From assembly GCA_040758525.1 (NCBI GenBank), contig JBFLVQ010000453.1, positions 1 through 7,919 of the forward strand: 7,919 bases of DNA. Direction: 5' to 3'. Every line of letters starts with the position of its first letter. Position 1 is the first letter of the stretch. Source of the stretch: JBFLVQ01 sp040758525. Lineage in GTDB: Bacteria > Acidobacteriota > Blastocatellia > Chloracidobacteriales > JADJPF01. Made by a program: the position numbers and the translations under genes. The notes under the pieces were generated by a model, which saw nothing but the letters and a program-made list of their open reading frames with translations, was not told the origin of the DNA and ran no database searches. Shown piece by piece: positions 1 through 6,744 of this stretch.

Positions 1-101
1 CAGGATGAGATTTTGGAGGAAAAGTGCCGGATTTATTGTTACCATTGCTAGGCGGACGTGCTCAATTATGCTTTATCAATGATAGTTTGGAGAACAATCC
101 T

Positions 102-404
102 ATGAGATTCTATGTCGGCAATATCCCCTATAGAACCACTACTGAGGAACTGCAAAAACTCTTCCACCCATTTGGTACAGTAACATCTGTCAATATTGTT
201 ACAGACAAGTAGAGCGGACTACCAAAAGGATTCGCCTTTGTTGATACTGATGCGGATCTCGATACTATTATCAACCAGCTTAACGGCACCTTATTGCACG
301 GTCGTTCCATTAAGGTGAGTCAGGCTATCGAGCGACACCCTAACAATGACCGTGGCAGATCTGATAGTGGTCGTGGAAGATTGACGAGGCGAGATTTCGA
401 GTAG
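102..404 (+). pseudogene. RRM-type RNA-binding protein gene with an in-frame amber stop
   Basis: Read through one TAG (210-212), this frame encodes a single RNA-recognition-motif protein of about 100 residues. RNP2 is FYVGNI at residues 3-8, and RNP1 is KGFAFVDT just after the stop. A short Arg/Gly/Ser-rich tail ends at TAG 402-404. Bacterial single-RRM proteins of this size bind single-stranded RNA in the cytoplasm and are often cold- or stress-linked. The amber lies in the variable loop after strand beta-3, where the family usually has Glu, Gln or Thr; CAG or GAG changed to TAG would explain it. The ATG at 102 is preferred because the RRM begins there and GGAG lies 9 bases upstream. A GTG at 24 is in frame and has GGAGG in front, but would add an unrelated 26-residue leader. 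As read, only a 36-residue stub is made, without RNP1. A sequencing error or natural readthrough cannot be excluded. Confidence 0.82.
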
Positions 405-745
405 TGCTAAAGATCGTTGATGTCTTACTATGATTTGAGAAAAGTATCAAAGATTTCTCTACCTATAAAAGCCCTATAGCCACGATACTAGATACAAAGA
501 CAGCGTTCTAGTCGAGGGAAGATTGATTATGGCTAGTTTCAATGAAAAGTTTAAGGCTATGTAGGTATTGAGAGGAGTACCGTTAGAAAATACTTTTGGT
601 TATCGGCTGGGCTACTCTCTGCAACCTAGCACTTGAATGTGTTTGATCTATACTCCTGCAGGTAACCTGTTTATCGCTCAGTGTGATTGCAAGGTAATAC
701 TGGAGTGAGAAGAAAATTGCTCTTAGTCAGCGAGTTTGCTTTTGA
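405..745. other. Intergenic region, no convincing gene
   Basis: This gap lies between the RRM pseudogene and the hairpin that follows the receptor gene. The only gene-like signal is an ATG at 529 with GAGGGA about 9 bases upstream. That frame stops after 11 codons (TAG 562-564) and again at TGA 634-636 before ending at TGA 706-708. The number of stops is about what chance predicts for 60 codons, so I do not call a gene. No RNA gene or long repeat was recognised. Confidence 0.5.
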
Positions 746-774
746 GGATGGGCAGTTATTGGTACTGCCCATCC
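746..774 (-). terminator. Hairpin downstream of the TonB receptor gene
   Basis: A perfect 10-bp stem (746-755 with 765-774) encloses a 9-base loop, beginning 11 bases past the receptor stop codon. Its position fits a transcription end for the minus-strand receptor gene. Neither side carries a clear run of U in the RNA: on the minus strand it is followed by TCAAAAGC. It is therefore either a weak intrinsic terminator or a 3'-end stabilising hairpin. Because the stem is perfect it could act in both directions. Confidence 0.5.
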
Positions 775-784
775 CAATAAAACC

Positions 785-3064
785 CTAAAAATTAATCTTC
801 AGTGAAGCTGAATAAGTTCTCGGCAAGGAAAATTGTATTGGGGTTATTTCGCTCTCTTTTGCTACACCATAGACCCTATTGGTAAGGTTCTCCACAGCAA
901 CCTGCAGTGTGATATGGTAGCGTGACTCCTTAAACAGATCTATTCCTGAATACAAACTCATTACAAAATGATCTGGTAGTCTTCTTACTCCCCCTGTCTC
1001 CTCGTCTTCAAGTGGTGTACCAGTACCATATTCAAAGGCAAATGTTGTCGAAACGCCACTACGCTTTTCTCGATAGGTAACACCAGCCGTTACCGTTTGA
1101 ACCTGATCAAAAGCAGGCAGCAGACGTTCTCCAAACCCAACCTCTTCATCGGCAAATCCACCATTAACAGGACCAAAAAAGAATGCTCGCTGCGCAGAGT
1201 AGTTGAAGTAACCTGATAAGCCCAATGTTTGAATCTCTGGAATATAGAGTGACACTTCTCCTCCATAGGCTTTACCACGACGAAAATTGGTAGGTAGAAA
1301 GATTCGTACATTGGCAATCTCGCCCAATTCAAATGGATTGCGGTCGCGTCGGTAATAACCAGTGAGACTAAGCCGCATACGTCTGCTTAGCTCCTGGCTT
1401 AAGCCTGCTTCAAAATAATTACTACGCATAGGCTTGGGTGGCTCATTGCCTAAAGATTGACTGAGTAGCAGGTTCTCAATTGGCGGTGGTGCGAAAAACC
1501 GGTTATAACTAAAGTGCAGTACAGAACGTAAGGAAGGAATGTAATATGCCAGCCCAATACGTGGACTTACCTGCTGATCGGAGGTGACAAGATTATATTG
1601 ATCATAGCGAAGACCAATATTTGCAGTAAAGTTTCTGGCAAGCGCCAGTTTATCCTGTATGTAGAAACTCAACTGCCCACCATTATTGCGTCCGCGAAAA
1701 TCAAAGGCGGCTAGTTCTGGCTCTTCTTCATCACCACTCTGAGGATCTATTTCTTCATCATCGTCACTATCATCTGGATCACGAGAATCAAAGAAGGTAT
1801 TTTCGCGCAAGCTAAGTAATACCATATCTGCACCAAGTTTGATCGAATGAGTCTGCCCAATACGATAAGAAAAATCCACTTTACCACCTACCGTCAATGC
1901 TTGCCGAAACTGTCCAGTCTGAATCGAGACAGGATCGTTAGTTGGCAATATACGCACCGTGGCAGAACGAGTGTAGAGTGAGGATGAGAGCAATGCATTA
2001 CTTGAAAATGTATGATCCCAACCGAGAATACCTGTTAGATCGCGATTACGCTGGAAGAAATCTCGCCCCACTGCCGCTTGCTCAAAAGTATTTGGTAGTT
2101 CGAAATTGCTGCCTCCAGCCAGTAGAAAGAGTTTAAGAGAATCATTATTGTCTAAACTAAAATCCAGTTGAGTAAAGGCACGTGCACCACGACCAAAATC
2201 ATGGATCTCTTGGCGTTGTGGTGGATTAAGAAATCGGCTAGATTGAAAGCCAGTCGCATAGATGTAATAGCCCAACCGATCTTTATGGCCACCATATTCG
2301 GCTGCTACATTATCACGTAGGTAGTTGCCAAAGCCGGTTGAGATACTGCCATGATTGTCTATATTGAGGCCAGATTTAGTGACAATATCGAGCACGCCAC
2401 CAAAACGATTGCCATACTCTGGCGCAAAACCTCCTGTCACAACATTGACGGATTTAATGATATCGGGTGGTAGACTGGTCGTGAATAGACTATGTGAGTT
2501 ATCAAAAAATGATACTCCATTGATGAATGTATTGAGGGAAAGCTCATTACCGCGCAAATGTGTAAGATTATCATGACTGGCAATCGCTCCCTGAACTTGC
2601 GCATTTACTAGCTCAGACAGATTAGTTCTTTTCGCAGGTGGGTAATAGCTAAAATTAAGGGTTGTACCACTGAAGGTCTGTGTTGGATCGATAAGGTTAT
2701 TAGCAGGGGTGATGGTTACCACTTCTGCTATGATTTGCTTAGCAGTAAGCACAATCTCAATTTTACGATTATCACGTGGTCTGATCTCGATAATCTGCTC
2801 AATAGGATAGTAATCATCTTTAGCTACTCTCAATGTATATACTCCGGGTGGAATGTGTTGAAAAGTATAGATACCCGGAGTTTCCTGTATGGCAGTTAGT
2901 GATTGCGATGAATCTTTATCAATAATAGTAATGGTGACTGCTGTTAATGGAGTTAACTTCTCATCCGTGACATTCGCTGTTAGGGCTTGCTGAGCCAATG
3001 CTCTACCACTTAGTCCAGTAAAAAGTACTAAGAGACAAATGGTAAACTTGAACCATGTTGACAT
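785..3064 (-). CDS. TonB-dependent outer-membrane receptor with N-terminal carboxypeptidase-regulatory-like domain
   Basis: This is a complete 759-residue outer-membrane active transporter that would import a bound ligand using TonB/ExbB/ExbD energy. A signal peptide occupies residues 1-24 (hydrophobic core, then ALA before QQ). A beta-sandwich of the carboxypeptidase-regulatory type spans about 27-108. EVVTIT at 114-119 resembles a TonB box. The plug covers about 140-232, including RGNELSLNTFINGV and a GGFAPEYGNRFGGVLDIVTKSG-like end, and the barrel runs to the C-terminus. The last residues are LKINF, with the terminal aromatic typical of barrel proteins. The start is well set: AAGGAGA lies a few bases before ATG. 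A strongly acidic stretch at about 427-448 lies in a probable extracellular loop. The ligand is unknown. Receptors of this SusC-like or Oar-like shape take up glycans, peptides or metal chelates. The gene is co-directional with the Cys-rich gene 271 bases upstream. Confidence 0.93.
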   Translation of the reverse strand: MSTWFKFTICLLVLFTGLSGRALAQQALTANVTDEKLTPLTAVTITIIDKDSSQSLTAIQETPGIYTFQHIPPGVYTLRVAKDDYYPIEQIIEIRPRDNRKIEIVLTAKQIIAEVVTITPANNLIDPTQTFSGTTLNFSYYPPAKRTNLSELVNAQVQGAIASHDNLTHLRGNELSLNTFINGVSFFDNSHSLFTTSLPPDIIKSVNVVTGGFAPEYGNRFGGVLDIVTKSGLNIDNHGSISTGFGNYLRDNVAAEYGGHKDRLGYYIYATGFQSSRFLNPPQRQEIHDFGRGARAFTQLDFSLDNNDSLKLFLLAGGSNFELPNTFEQAAVGRDFFQRNRDLTGILGWDHTFSSNALLSSSLYTRSATVRILPTNDPVSIQTGQFRQALTVGGKVDFSYRIGQTHSIKLGADMVLLSLRENTFFDSRDPDDSDDDEEIDPQSGDEEEPELAAFDFRGRNNGGQLSFYIQDKLALARNFTANIGLRYDQYNLVTSDQQVSPRIGLAYYIPSLRSVLHFSYNRFFAPPPIENLLLSQSLGNEPPKPMRSNYFEAGLSQELSRRMRLSLTGYYRRDRNPFELGEIANVRIFLPTNFRRGKAYGGEVSLYIPEIQTLGLSGYFNYSAQRAFFFGPVNGGFADEEVGFGERLLPAFDQVQTVTAGVTYREKRSGVSTTFAFEYGTGTPLEDEETGGVRRLPDHFVMSLYSGIDLFKESRYHITLQVAVENLTNRVYGVAKESEITPIQFSLPRTYSASLKINF

Positions 3065-3139
3065 AATATCTCCTTCGCTTGCAGTAAAGAAATCTGCATA
3101 GTAATAGTTACACCTAGCACATCAAAAGCAGTGAGATTT

Positions 3140-3173
3140 GTTGTATAGACTTGTTGCTTGTAAGGTATACAAC
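3140..3173. promoter_or_regulatory. Inverted repeat upstream of the TonB receptor
   Basis: GTTGTATA at 3140-3147 is matched by its perfect complement TATACAAC at 3166-3173, with an 18-base spacer. It lies 76-109 bases before the receptor start, where an operator or a 5'-leader hairpin would sit. Eight-base arms can occur by chance, and no known regulator site is recognised. Confidence 0.25.
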
Positions 3174-3335
3174 TACATACTATCACTAACGCTAAAACGC
3201 TAATTGGAAAAGTGTGGCAGCTTGATCATTGTATTGAATGCAGAAACAAAATCTATGCTGTCTCTACCATTAACAAACAAGAGAGAATAACCCTTAATGG
3301 CAATACAAGCCTATGACTATTCTGTTATCAAGTGG

Positions 3336-3875
3336 TCAGGAGAAGATTGGTGGAGCGCGTGGAGAAGATAGTAGATACCACGAGTTTTGAGATTTCCGTG
3401 GAGCATCTTTTTTGAGAGAGACTATCGTTGGAGGACGTGGTTGTAAGCAAAACAGAGTTAGTGTTAAACACTTGTTTATTTGTAATAGCGCATTTAACAC
3501 TATCGCGCCACAACCAGGCGCACAAGGTTTCTCCAACGAGGTGGTGATATTAATTTCTGCTGGCTTGCTAGTTTTAGCTTGTTGTTGAGACGTAGCTTCT
3601 GTAGTAGCACAATGATCTGTAGCAGCAACTGCAGTTGGTTTATCTGCAACAGACTTAGCTTCAGTATCAGTTTCGCAATGTCCTGTGCTCTTTGAATTGT
3701 CACCAGCAGATTTACGACAACAACTTCCAGGCTGTGACTTACCACGACAGCAAGCCATTGAACAAGAGGAGTTTGATAGTAATGAAGAAATACCAAAAGA
3801 GACCAAGCCCATTAACAACCACACAGTTAGTATAGCTGCCATAATAGGTAATATATATGGCCTTTTGGTTAACAT
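3336..3875 (-). CDS. Cys-rich single-TM hypothetical protein
   Basis: This 179-residue protein belongs to no family I can name with confidence. A short basic N-terminus (MLTKRP) is followed by one hydrophobic segment at about 8-34, a likely membrane anchor. The rest is hydrophilic and Ser/Thr/Lys/Gln-rich, with eleven cysteines at 38, 42, 43, 52, 53, 67, 89, 118, 122, 136 and 143. Clusters such as CSMACC, SCC and CAPGC suggest metal binding or disulphides in the periplasm. The C-terminus is SPRAPPIFS. No strong ribosome-binding site precedes ATG 3875, though the TM segment at the very start supports it. The gene is upstream of and co-directional with the TonB receptor, so a role in the same uptake system (for example copper or another soft metal) is possible but inferred only from position and cysteines. 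Low-complexity composition makes the exact C-terminal frame less certain. Confidence 0.65.
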   Translation of the reverse strand: MLTKRPYILPIMAAILTVWLLMGLVSFGISSLLSNSSCSMACCRGKSQPGSCCRKSAGDNSKSTGHCETDTEAKSVADKPTAVAATDHCATTEATSQQQAKTSKPAEINITTSLEKPCAPGCGAIVLNALLQINKCLTLTLFCLQPRPPTIVSLKKDAPRKSQNSWYLLSSPRAPPIFS

Positions 3876-3909
3876 AGCTTTGGGTTTCTTTATAGAACTT
3901 GAGCAAGTT

Positions 3910-3939
3910 ATTAAACTACATTTTGCTGATTTGGTTCAA
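3910..3939 (-). promoter_or_regulatory. Possible promoter of the Cys-rich gene
   Basis: On the minus strand, TTGAAC (3934-3939) and TTTAAT (3910-3915) are separated by 18 bases, about 35 bases before the start at 3875. They match the sigma-70-like -35 and -10 hexamers at 4/6 and 5/6 positions. A perfect TTGACA (3958-3963) lies a little further upstream but has no good -10 partner. Promoter rules in this lineage may differ. Confidence 0.25.
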
Positions 3940-4069
3940 TCGATCTTGCAGATTATTTGTCAAGCTGACTAACACGGATGACTAATTACTTTCGCACTAA
4001 CCAGATTTCTAACCAAAACATTCCCTATGGCCAGATCGTTTTCGTCCTAAAATCTGTCCAACAGTTAAC

Positions 4070-4088
4070 TGAAGGTGGCGCATAAATC
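4070..4088. repeat. Left terminal inverted repeat of the IS
   Basis: TGAAGGTGGCGCATAAATC is the reverse complement of 5116-5134 except for one position (G here where the partner implies A). It marks the transposase-binding left end. Confidence 0.9.
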
Positions 4089-4162
4089 GTCGGGGTAGCA
4101 GAAACAGCGCTGTTTCTGCAAAATAATGGGTTATGGAAAAGAACTCACAGAACCCCGACGGT
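4086..4162 (+). promoter_or_regulatory. Nested fold-back structure around the transposase start
   Basis: Two inverted repeats are nested. The outer stem pairs 4088-4096 with 4152-4160 (9 perfect bp, extendable to 11 at 4086/4162 with one wobble). Inside it, 4098-4119 is a perfect 22-bp palindrome centred on AGCGCT. The transposase ATG (4133) lies between the inner hairpin and the 3' arm of the outer stem. An RNA read in from outside the element would therefore fold around the initiation region. A transcript starting inside the element, after about 4120, would not. This matches the logic by which IS10 and IS50 are protected from outside transcription. The folding is seen in the sequence; the role is inferred. 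Confidence 0.55.
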
Positions 4163-5117
4163 CTCTTAAAAATAATAGAGCAAGTAAAAGAATGCTATAA
4201 CGAACCACAACAGCAGGCGAAGAAAGGACGCCCAAGAAGATACAGCGGATTGTCATTTTTGTTATTAACCGTTGTAGCAGTTGTGTTGTGCACATTCAAA
4301 GATCGAGAACTGCATTGCTTGCTCAAAGAAGATGAAAAATTGCGAGAAGCGCTTGGCTTTGAGCAAATACCACATTGACGTACGATAGAACGCCGGATGC
4401 AATCATTAGTAGGAGAAGCGGAAGAACAAATTGCCCAGTTAGGAAAAGCAATAGCTGAAGAAGTACCATCAACAGAGCAACAATCTCAGATGAGTGCCAT
4501 TGACGGACGAATGTATCAAGCAGTTGGGCCGCGCTGGCATAAGCAAGATCGAGAGAAAGGCATTGTGCCAGTAGAGTTGCGCAATGTTGATGTTGAATCA
4601 ACGTGGAGCAAGAGCGGCTATCGCGGCTGGATACAAGGCTATCGCTTGGTTTTACAATGTTTGCTATGGCCTGAACCGGTTGTCCTGTTTGCGGCCTTGG
4701 CGTCCTAATGATGAAGGTGAGGCTAGCATTTTGAAAGAGGCTTTATCAGCACAACAATTTCCAGTAACAGATCTGCTTTTGGGCGATCAATCGTTCGCAG
4801 GTGAAGAGTTAGTCAACCAATATGCGCAAGCTGGGGGATGGTTATTGACTCCACGGCAACTGCCGCAACAATATCGCACCTGGAAGCACGATTTATTTGC
4901 CTATCGCAAACAGACCATTGAATTGCTCTTTCAACGTATCATTCAGATTTGCGAATTGAAAAGTTGCTCGGTCAAAGGTCTTGCTCGCAATGGTGCTTTT
5001 ATTCTGGCTAATGTTTGGATTTACCAGGTTATTTTTTGGCACAACTTCAAACAAGGTAAAGATTTGTCAAAGATCAAACAATCTATTGATTTAGCCAGGT
5101 GGCGTATTGCTTCATGA
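4133..5117 (+). pseudogene. DDE transposase (IS4/IS5 superfamily), broken by a stop and a frameshift
   Basis: The repaired frame is about 327 residues. The N-terminal part has the GRPRRYS...RTIERRM layout of an IS4/IS5 helix-turn-helix region. The catalytic triad can be placed at codon 124 (D of AIDGRMYQ), codon 218 (D of LLLGDQSF) and codon 263 (E of YRKQTIELLF), numbered with the extra base removed. The block PRWHKQDREKG...NVDVESTWSKSGYRGW is typical of this transposase group. Two lesions are visible. TGA at 4376-4378 replaces a residue just before RTIERRM (CGA or TGG would repair it). One extra base near 4697 shifts frame 2 into frame 3 at the junction FAA/WRPNDEGE. No slippery heptamer is present there, so programmed frameshifting is unlikely. 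ATG 4133 lacks a clear ribosome-binding site. Confidence 0.88.
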
Positions 5118-5134
5118 TTTATGCGCCATCTTCA
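5116..5134. repeat. Right terminal inverted repeat of the IS
   Basis: GATTTATGCGCCATCTTCA is the partner of the left repeat at 4070-4088, with one mismatch. It overlaps the last two bases of the transposase stop codon (TGA 5115-5117). Confidence 0.9.
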
Positions 5135-5462
5135 AATAATTAAAATGCAGTATGCCTGTGATTAGACTTAATATGGTTTTGGTAGTACGGTGATCAGCAT
5201 AGGTATAATGAGTATTAAAAGACATCTGACAGATAAGACATGAGGTAAAACTGCTACCAAATCATTGCTGAAGCACTCTTACGAGATGCAAGCAATGCGG
5301 TTTTCCATTATTATTGTATAAATATTCACGCAATGTTGCTGGTGTTCAATAGTAGAACAGTGTCAGCAGGCTCACAAGCTCATGGGACAAATCTATTGCT
5401 AAATAGCAAACTCTCTGAGTAATGCCAAGGGATTATTTTCTTCTATTGGTAGGAGGATAGAT
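5135..5462. other. Intergenic leader region before the HD-GYP gene
   Basis: No gene is seen. A 10-bp inverted repeat with one wobble pairs 5178-5187 with 5252-5261 across a 64-base spacer, and a consensus TATAAT lies inside that spacer. Shorter hairpins occur further down (for example TTGCT/AGCAA near 5396). The region ends with AGGAGG about six bases before the HD-GYP start codon, a strong ribosome-binding site. Confidence 0.5.
5179..5209 (+). promoter_or_regulatory. Possible promoter for the HD-GYP regulator
   Basis: A perfect TATAAT (5204-5209) follows TTGGTA (5179-5184, 4/6 to TTGACA) with a long 19-base spacer. If used, it gives a 5' leader of roughly 245 bases. The -35 overlaps the left arm of the inverted repeat, so a protein bound there could block it. 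Weaker A+T boxes nearer the gene (TATAAA at 5317) are alternatives. Confidence 0.3.
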
Positions 5463-6527
5463 ATGGACAGTGCTGGTAGAGTCCTGATTATCGATGATGA
5501 AGCAGCTTGTCGATTACTGTTACGCGAATGGTTAGAGAGTTGTGGTTACCGGTGTCATCAAGCCTCTGATGGTATAGAAGGGCTTAACCGTGCTTTGGAC
5601 GAGGAATGGGATCTCATCCTCAGTGATATCGTGATGCCAGGGCTAACAGGGATAGAACTGGCTAAGGTAGTGAAGAAATTTAAGAGTACAGTGCCAGTCA
5701 TTATGATATCTGGTGAACGTAAGAGCACTACAGTTCAGACGGCGTTTCGTGAAGGTGCTTATGATTTTATCTTCAAGCCCTTTGATATGGATGAACTAGA
5801 GATGACGATAGTGCGAGCAATGGAAAGGAGTAGATTAGCAAGAGAGAATGAGCAGTACAAGTTTTCCCTAGAGCAGCGTGTTGCAGAACAAGCAGAAAAG
5901 ATTCGTACACTGACACTTGGTTCAATTCTGGCTTTAGCTCGTGCGCTAGAAGCCAAAGATCCCTATACCAATGGTCATTCGCAGCGAGTTGCTGAATATG
6001 GAGTATTGATAGCACAACAGATCGGCTTGGATTATCAAACTCATGAGCGAGTGCGAGTCGCCGGCCAACTACATGACATAGGCAAGATCGGGTTGCGTGA
6101 ATCGATCCTTAACAAACCTGATCGGCTCACAGATGAAGAGTATGAGGTAGTGTACCAACATACCGTGATCGGAAGCGAAATCCTCAAGGCAGTAATAACA
6201 GACACTTGCATAATATGTGGGGTTAGACATCACCATGAGAGGTTTGATGGTAATGGCTATCCAGATAGATTAGCTGGCGGAAAGATTGTACTAGAAGCGC
6301 GTATTCTTGCGGTGGCAGATACTTATGATGCGATGACAACAAATCGAGCCTACCGTCCAGGTAAGAGTTATGATAAGGCGCTGGCTGAGCTAGAGCGTTG
6401 TACTGGTACGCAGTTTGATCCTATGGTAGTGAATGCTTTTGCGCGCATTCCATACGATAAGATTGATAAAATTTTACAGGCCATTCCATCAGTACAGCAA
6501 TGGAGTTTTAGGGCCATTTCACGATAG
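5463..6527 (+). CDS. REC-HD-GYP response regulator, predicted cyclic-di-GMP phosphodiesterase
   Basis: This 354-residue cytoplasmic two-component output protein is predicted to hydrolyse cyclic-di-GMP when phosphorylated. A receiver domain covers about 6-122: acidic pocket D11-D12, phospho-acceptor D55 (LILSDIVMPG), switch residue S83 and K105 before P106. A charged, probably coiled linker (about 123-150) leads to an HD-GYP domain at about 152-340. Its metal ligands are visible: E163 and D166, H172 (GHSQRV), H204-D205 (LHDIGKIG), H233, HHHE at 256-259 and D286 (VADTYDAM). The signature is complete, HHHERFDGNGYP, so it is predicted to be active. Length is normal for RpfG-like regulators. ATG 5463 is set by AGGAGG just upstream. 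No histidine kinase is adjacent in this window, so its partner is encoded elsewhere. Nothing looks broken. Confidence 0.95.
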   Translation: MDSAGRVLIIDDEAACRLLLREWLESCGYRCHQASDGIEGLNRALDEEWDLILSDIVMPGLTGIELAKVVKKFKSTVPVIMISGERKSTTVQTAFREGAYDFIFKPFDMDELEMTIVRAMERSRLARENEQYKFSLEQRVAEQAEKIRTLTLGSILALARALEAKDPYTNGHSQRVAEYGVLIAQQIGLDYQTHERVRVAGQLHDIGKIGLRESILNKPDRLTDEEYEVVYQHTVIGSEILKAVITDTCIICGVRHHHERFDGNGYPDRLAGGKIVLEARILAVADTYDAMTTNRAYRPGKSYDKALAELERCTGTQFDPMVVNAFARIPYDKIDKILQAIPSVQQWSFRAISR

Positions 6528-6744
6528 TAACAAGCGATCAGGTGAAAACGCAAGCGCGTTGGTGATATTATTTTTCCCTTGAGCTGTCGGGATAATATTG
6601 ATCATTTACTTTCACTTCGCGCTATAGGTGTGAATTGTTCCGTAGCAGTGATTGGGCTATCTTAGGAGCTCTTTTTTATTGACAGCCTATTTCATAGAGC
6701 TACTGAATTTGATCACAAGACAATAAGCGCTATTGCTATCGGGT
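6528..6744. other. Convergent intergenic region with weak terminator-like repeats
   Basis: This gap separates the ends of two genes that point at each other. AACGC/GCGTT (6547-6551 with 6556-6560) forms a small hairpin, followed ten bases later by TTTTT. ATATTAT at 6565-6571 and CCC at 6576-6578 pair with GGGATAATAT (6589-6598), leaving a four-T bulge. Either could help end HD-GYP transcription, but neither is a classic intrinsic terminator. CAATA/TATTG (6721-6735) lies just past the ygbA-like stop. No gene is seen. Confidence 0.3.

Larger units (their letters stand above)
4070..5134 (+). mobile_element. IS4/IS5-type insertion sequence, degenerate copy
   Basis: This 1065-bp element is bounded by 19-bp terminal inverted repeats (18 of 19 identical) and is filled by one DDE transposase frame on the plus strand. 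The right repeat begins one base before the end of the transposase stop codon, giving the compact layout usual for IS elements. No clear target-site duplication is visible in the flanks (CAGTTAAC on the left, AATAATTA on the right), so the duplication was lost, is very short, or the flanks have rearranged. The transposase has two disabling lesions, so this copy cannot move unless helped in trans. It sits upstream of the divergently oriented Cys-rich gene. The exact IS family (IS4 or IS5 branch) is not certain. Confidence 0.85.

Noticed and set aside
1..51. Possible 3' end of a gene entering from the left (frame 1, ending at TAG 49-51)
   Set aside because: Only 16 codons are visible and no family can be inferred.
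24..101. N-terminal extension of the RRM protein from GTG 24, preceded by GGAGG
   Set aside because: The added 26 residues match no part of an RRM, and a well-spaced GGAG plus ATG occurs at the natural start of the domain.
210..564. Alternative genetic code in which TAG is read as an amino acid
   Set aside because: TAG serves as the normal stop of the HD-GYP gene and of the RRM frame itself, and the large receptor gene is open under the standard code.
529..708. Decayed small gene: ATG with a ribosome-binding site and protein-like segments between stops
   Set aside because: Two internal stops in 60 codons is what random sequence gives. Only the ribosome-binding site favours it.
3500..3796. 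98-codon minus-strand ORF overlapping the Cys-rich gene
   Set aside because: It is an out-of-frame shadow without a membrane start signal. The alternative frame has the TM segment and ordered cysteine motifs.
4323..4601. 92-codon hydrophobic minus-strand ORF inside the IS
   Set aside because: It is antisense to the conserved transposase catalytic region. The hydrophobicity follows from the codons of the plus-strand gene.
4690..4706. Programmed ribosomal frameshift in the transposase
   Set aside because: No A-rich or X-XXY-YYZ slippery site is present, the needed shift fits one inserted base, and a separate nonsense codon already breaks the gene.
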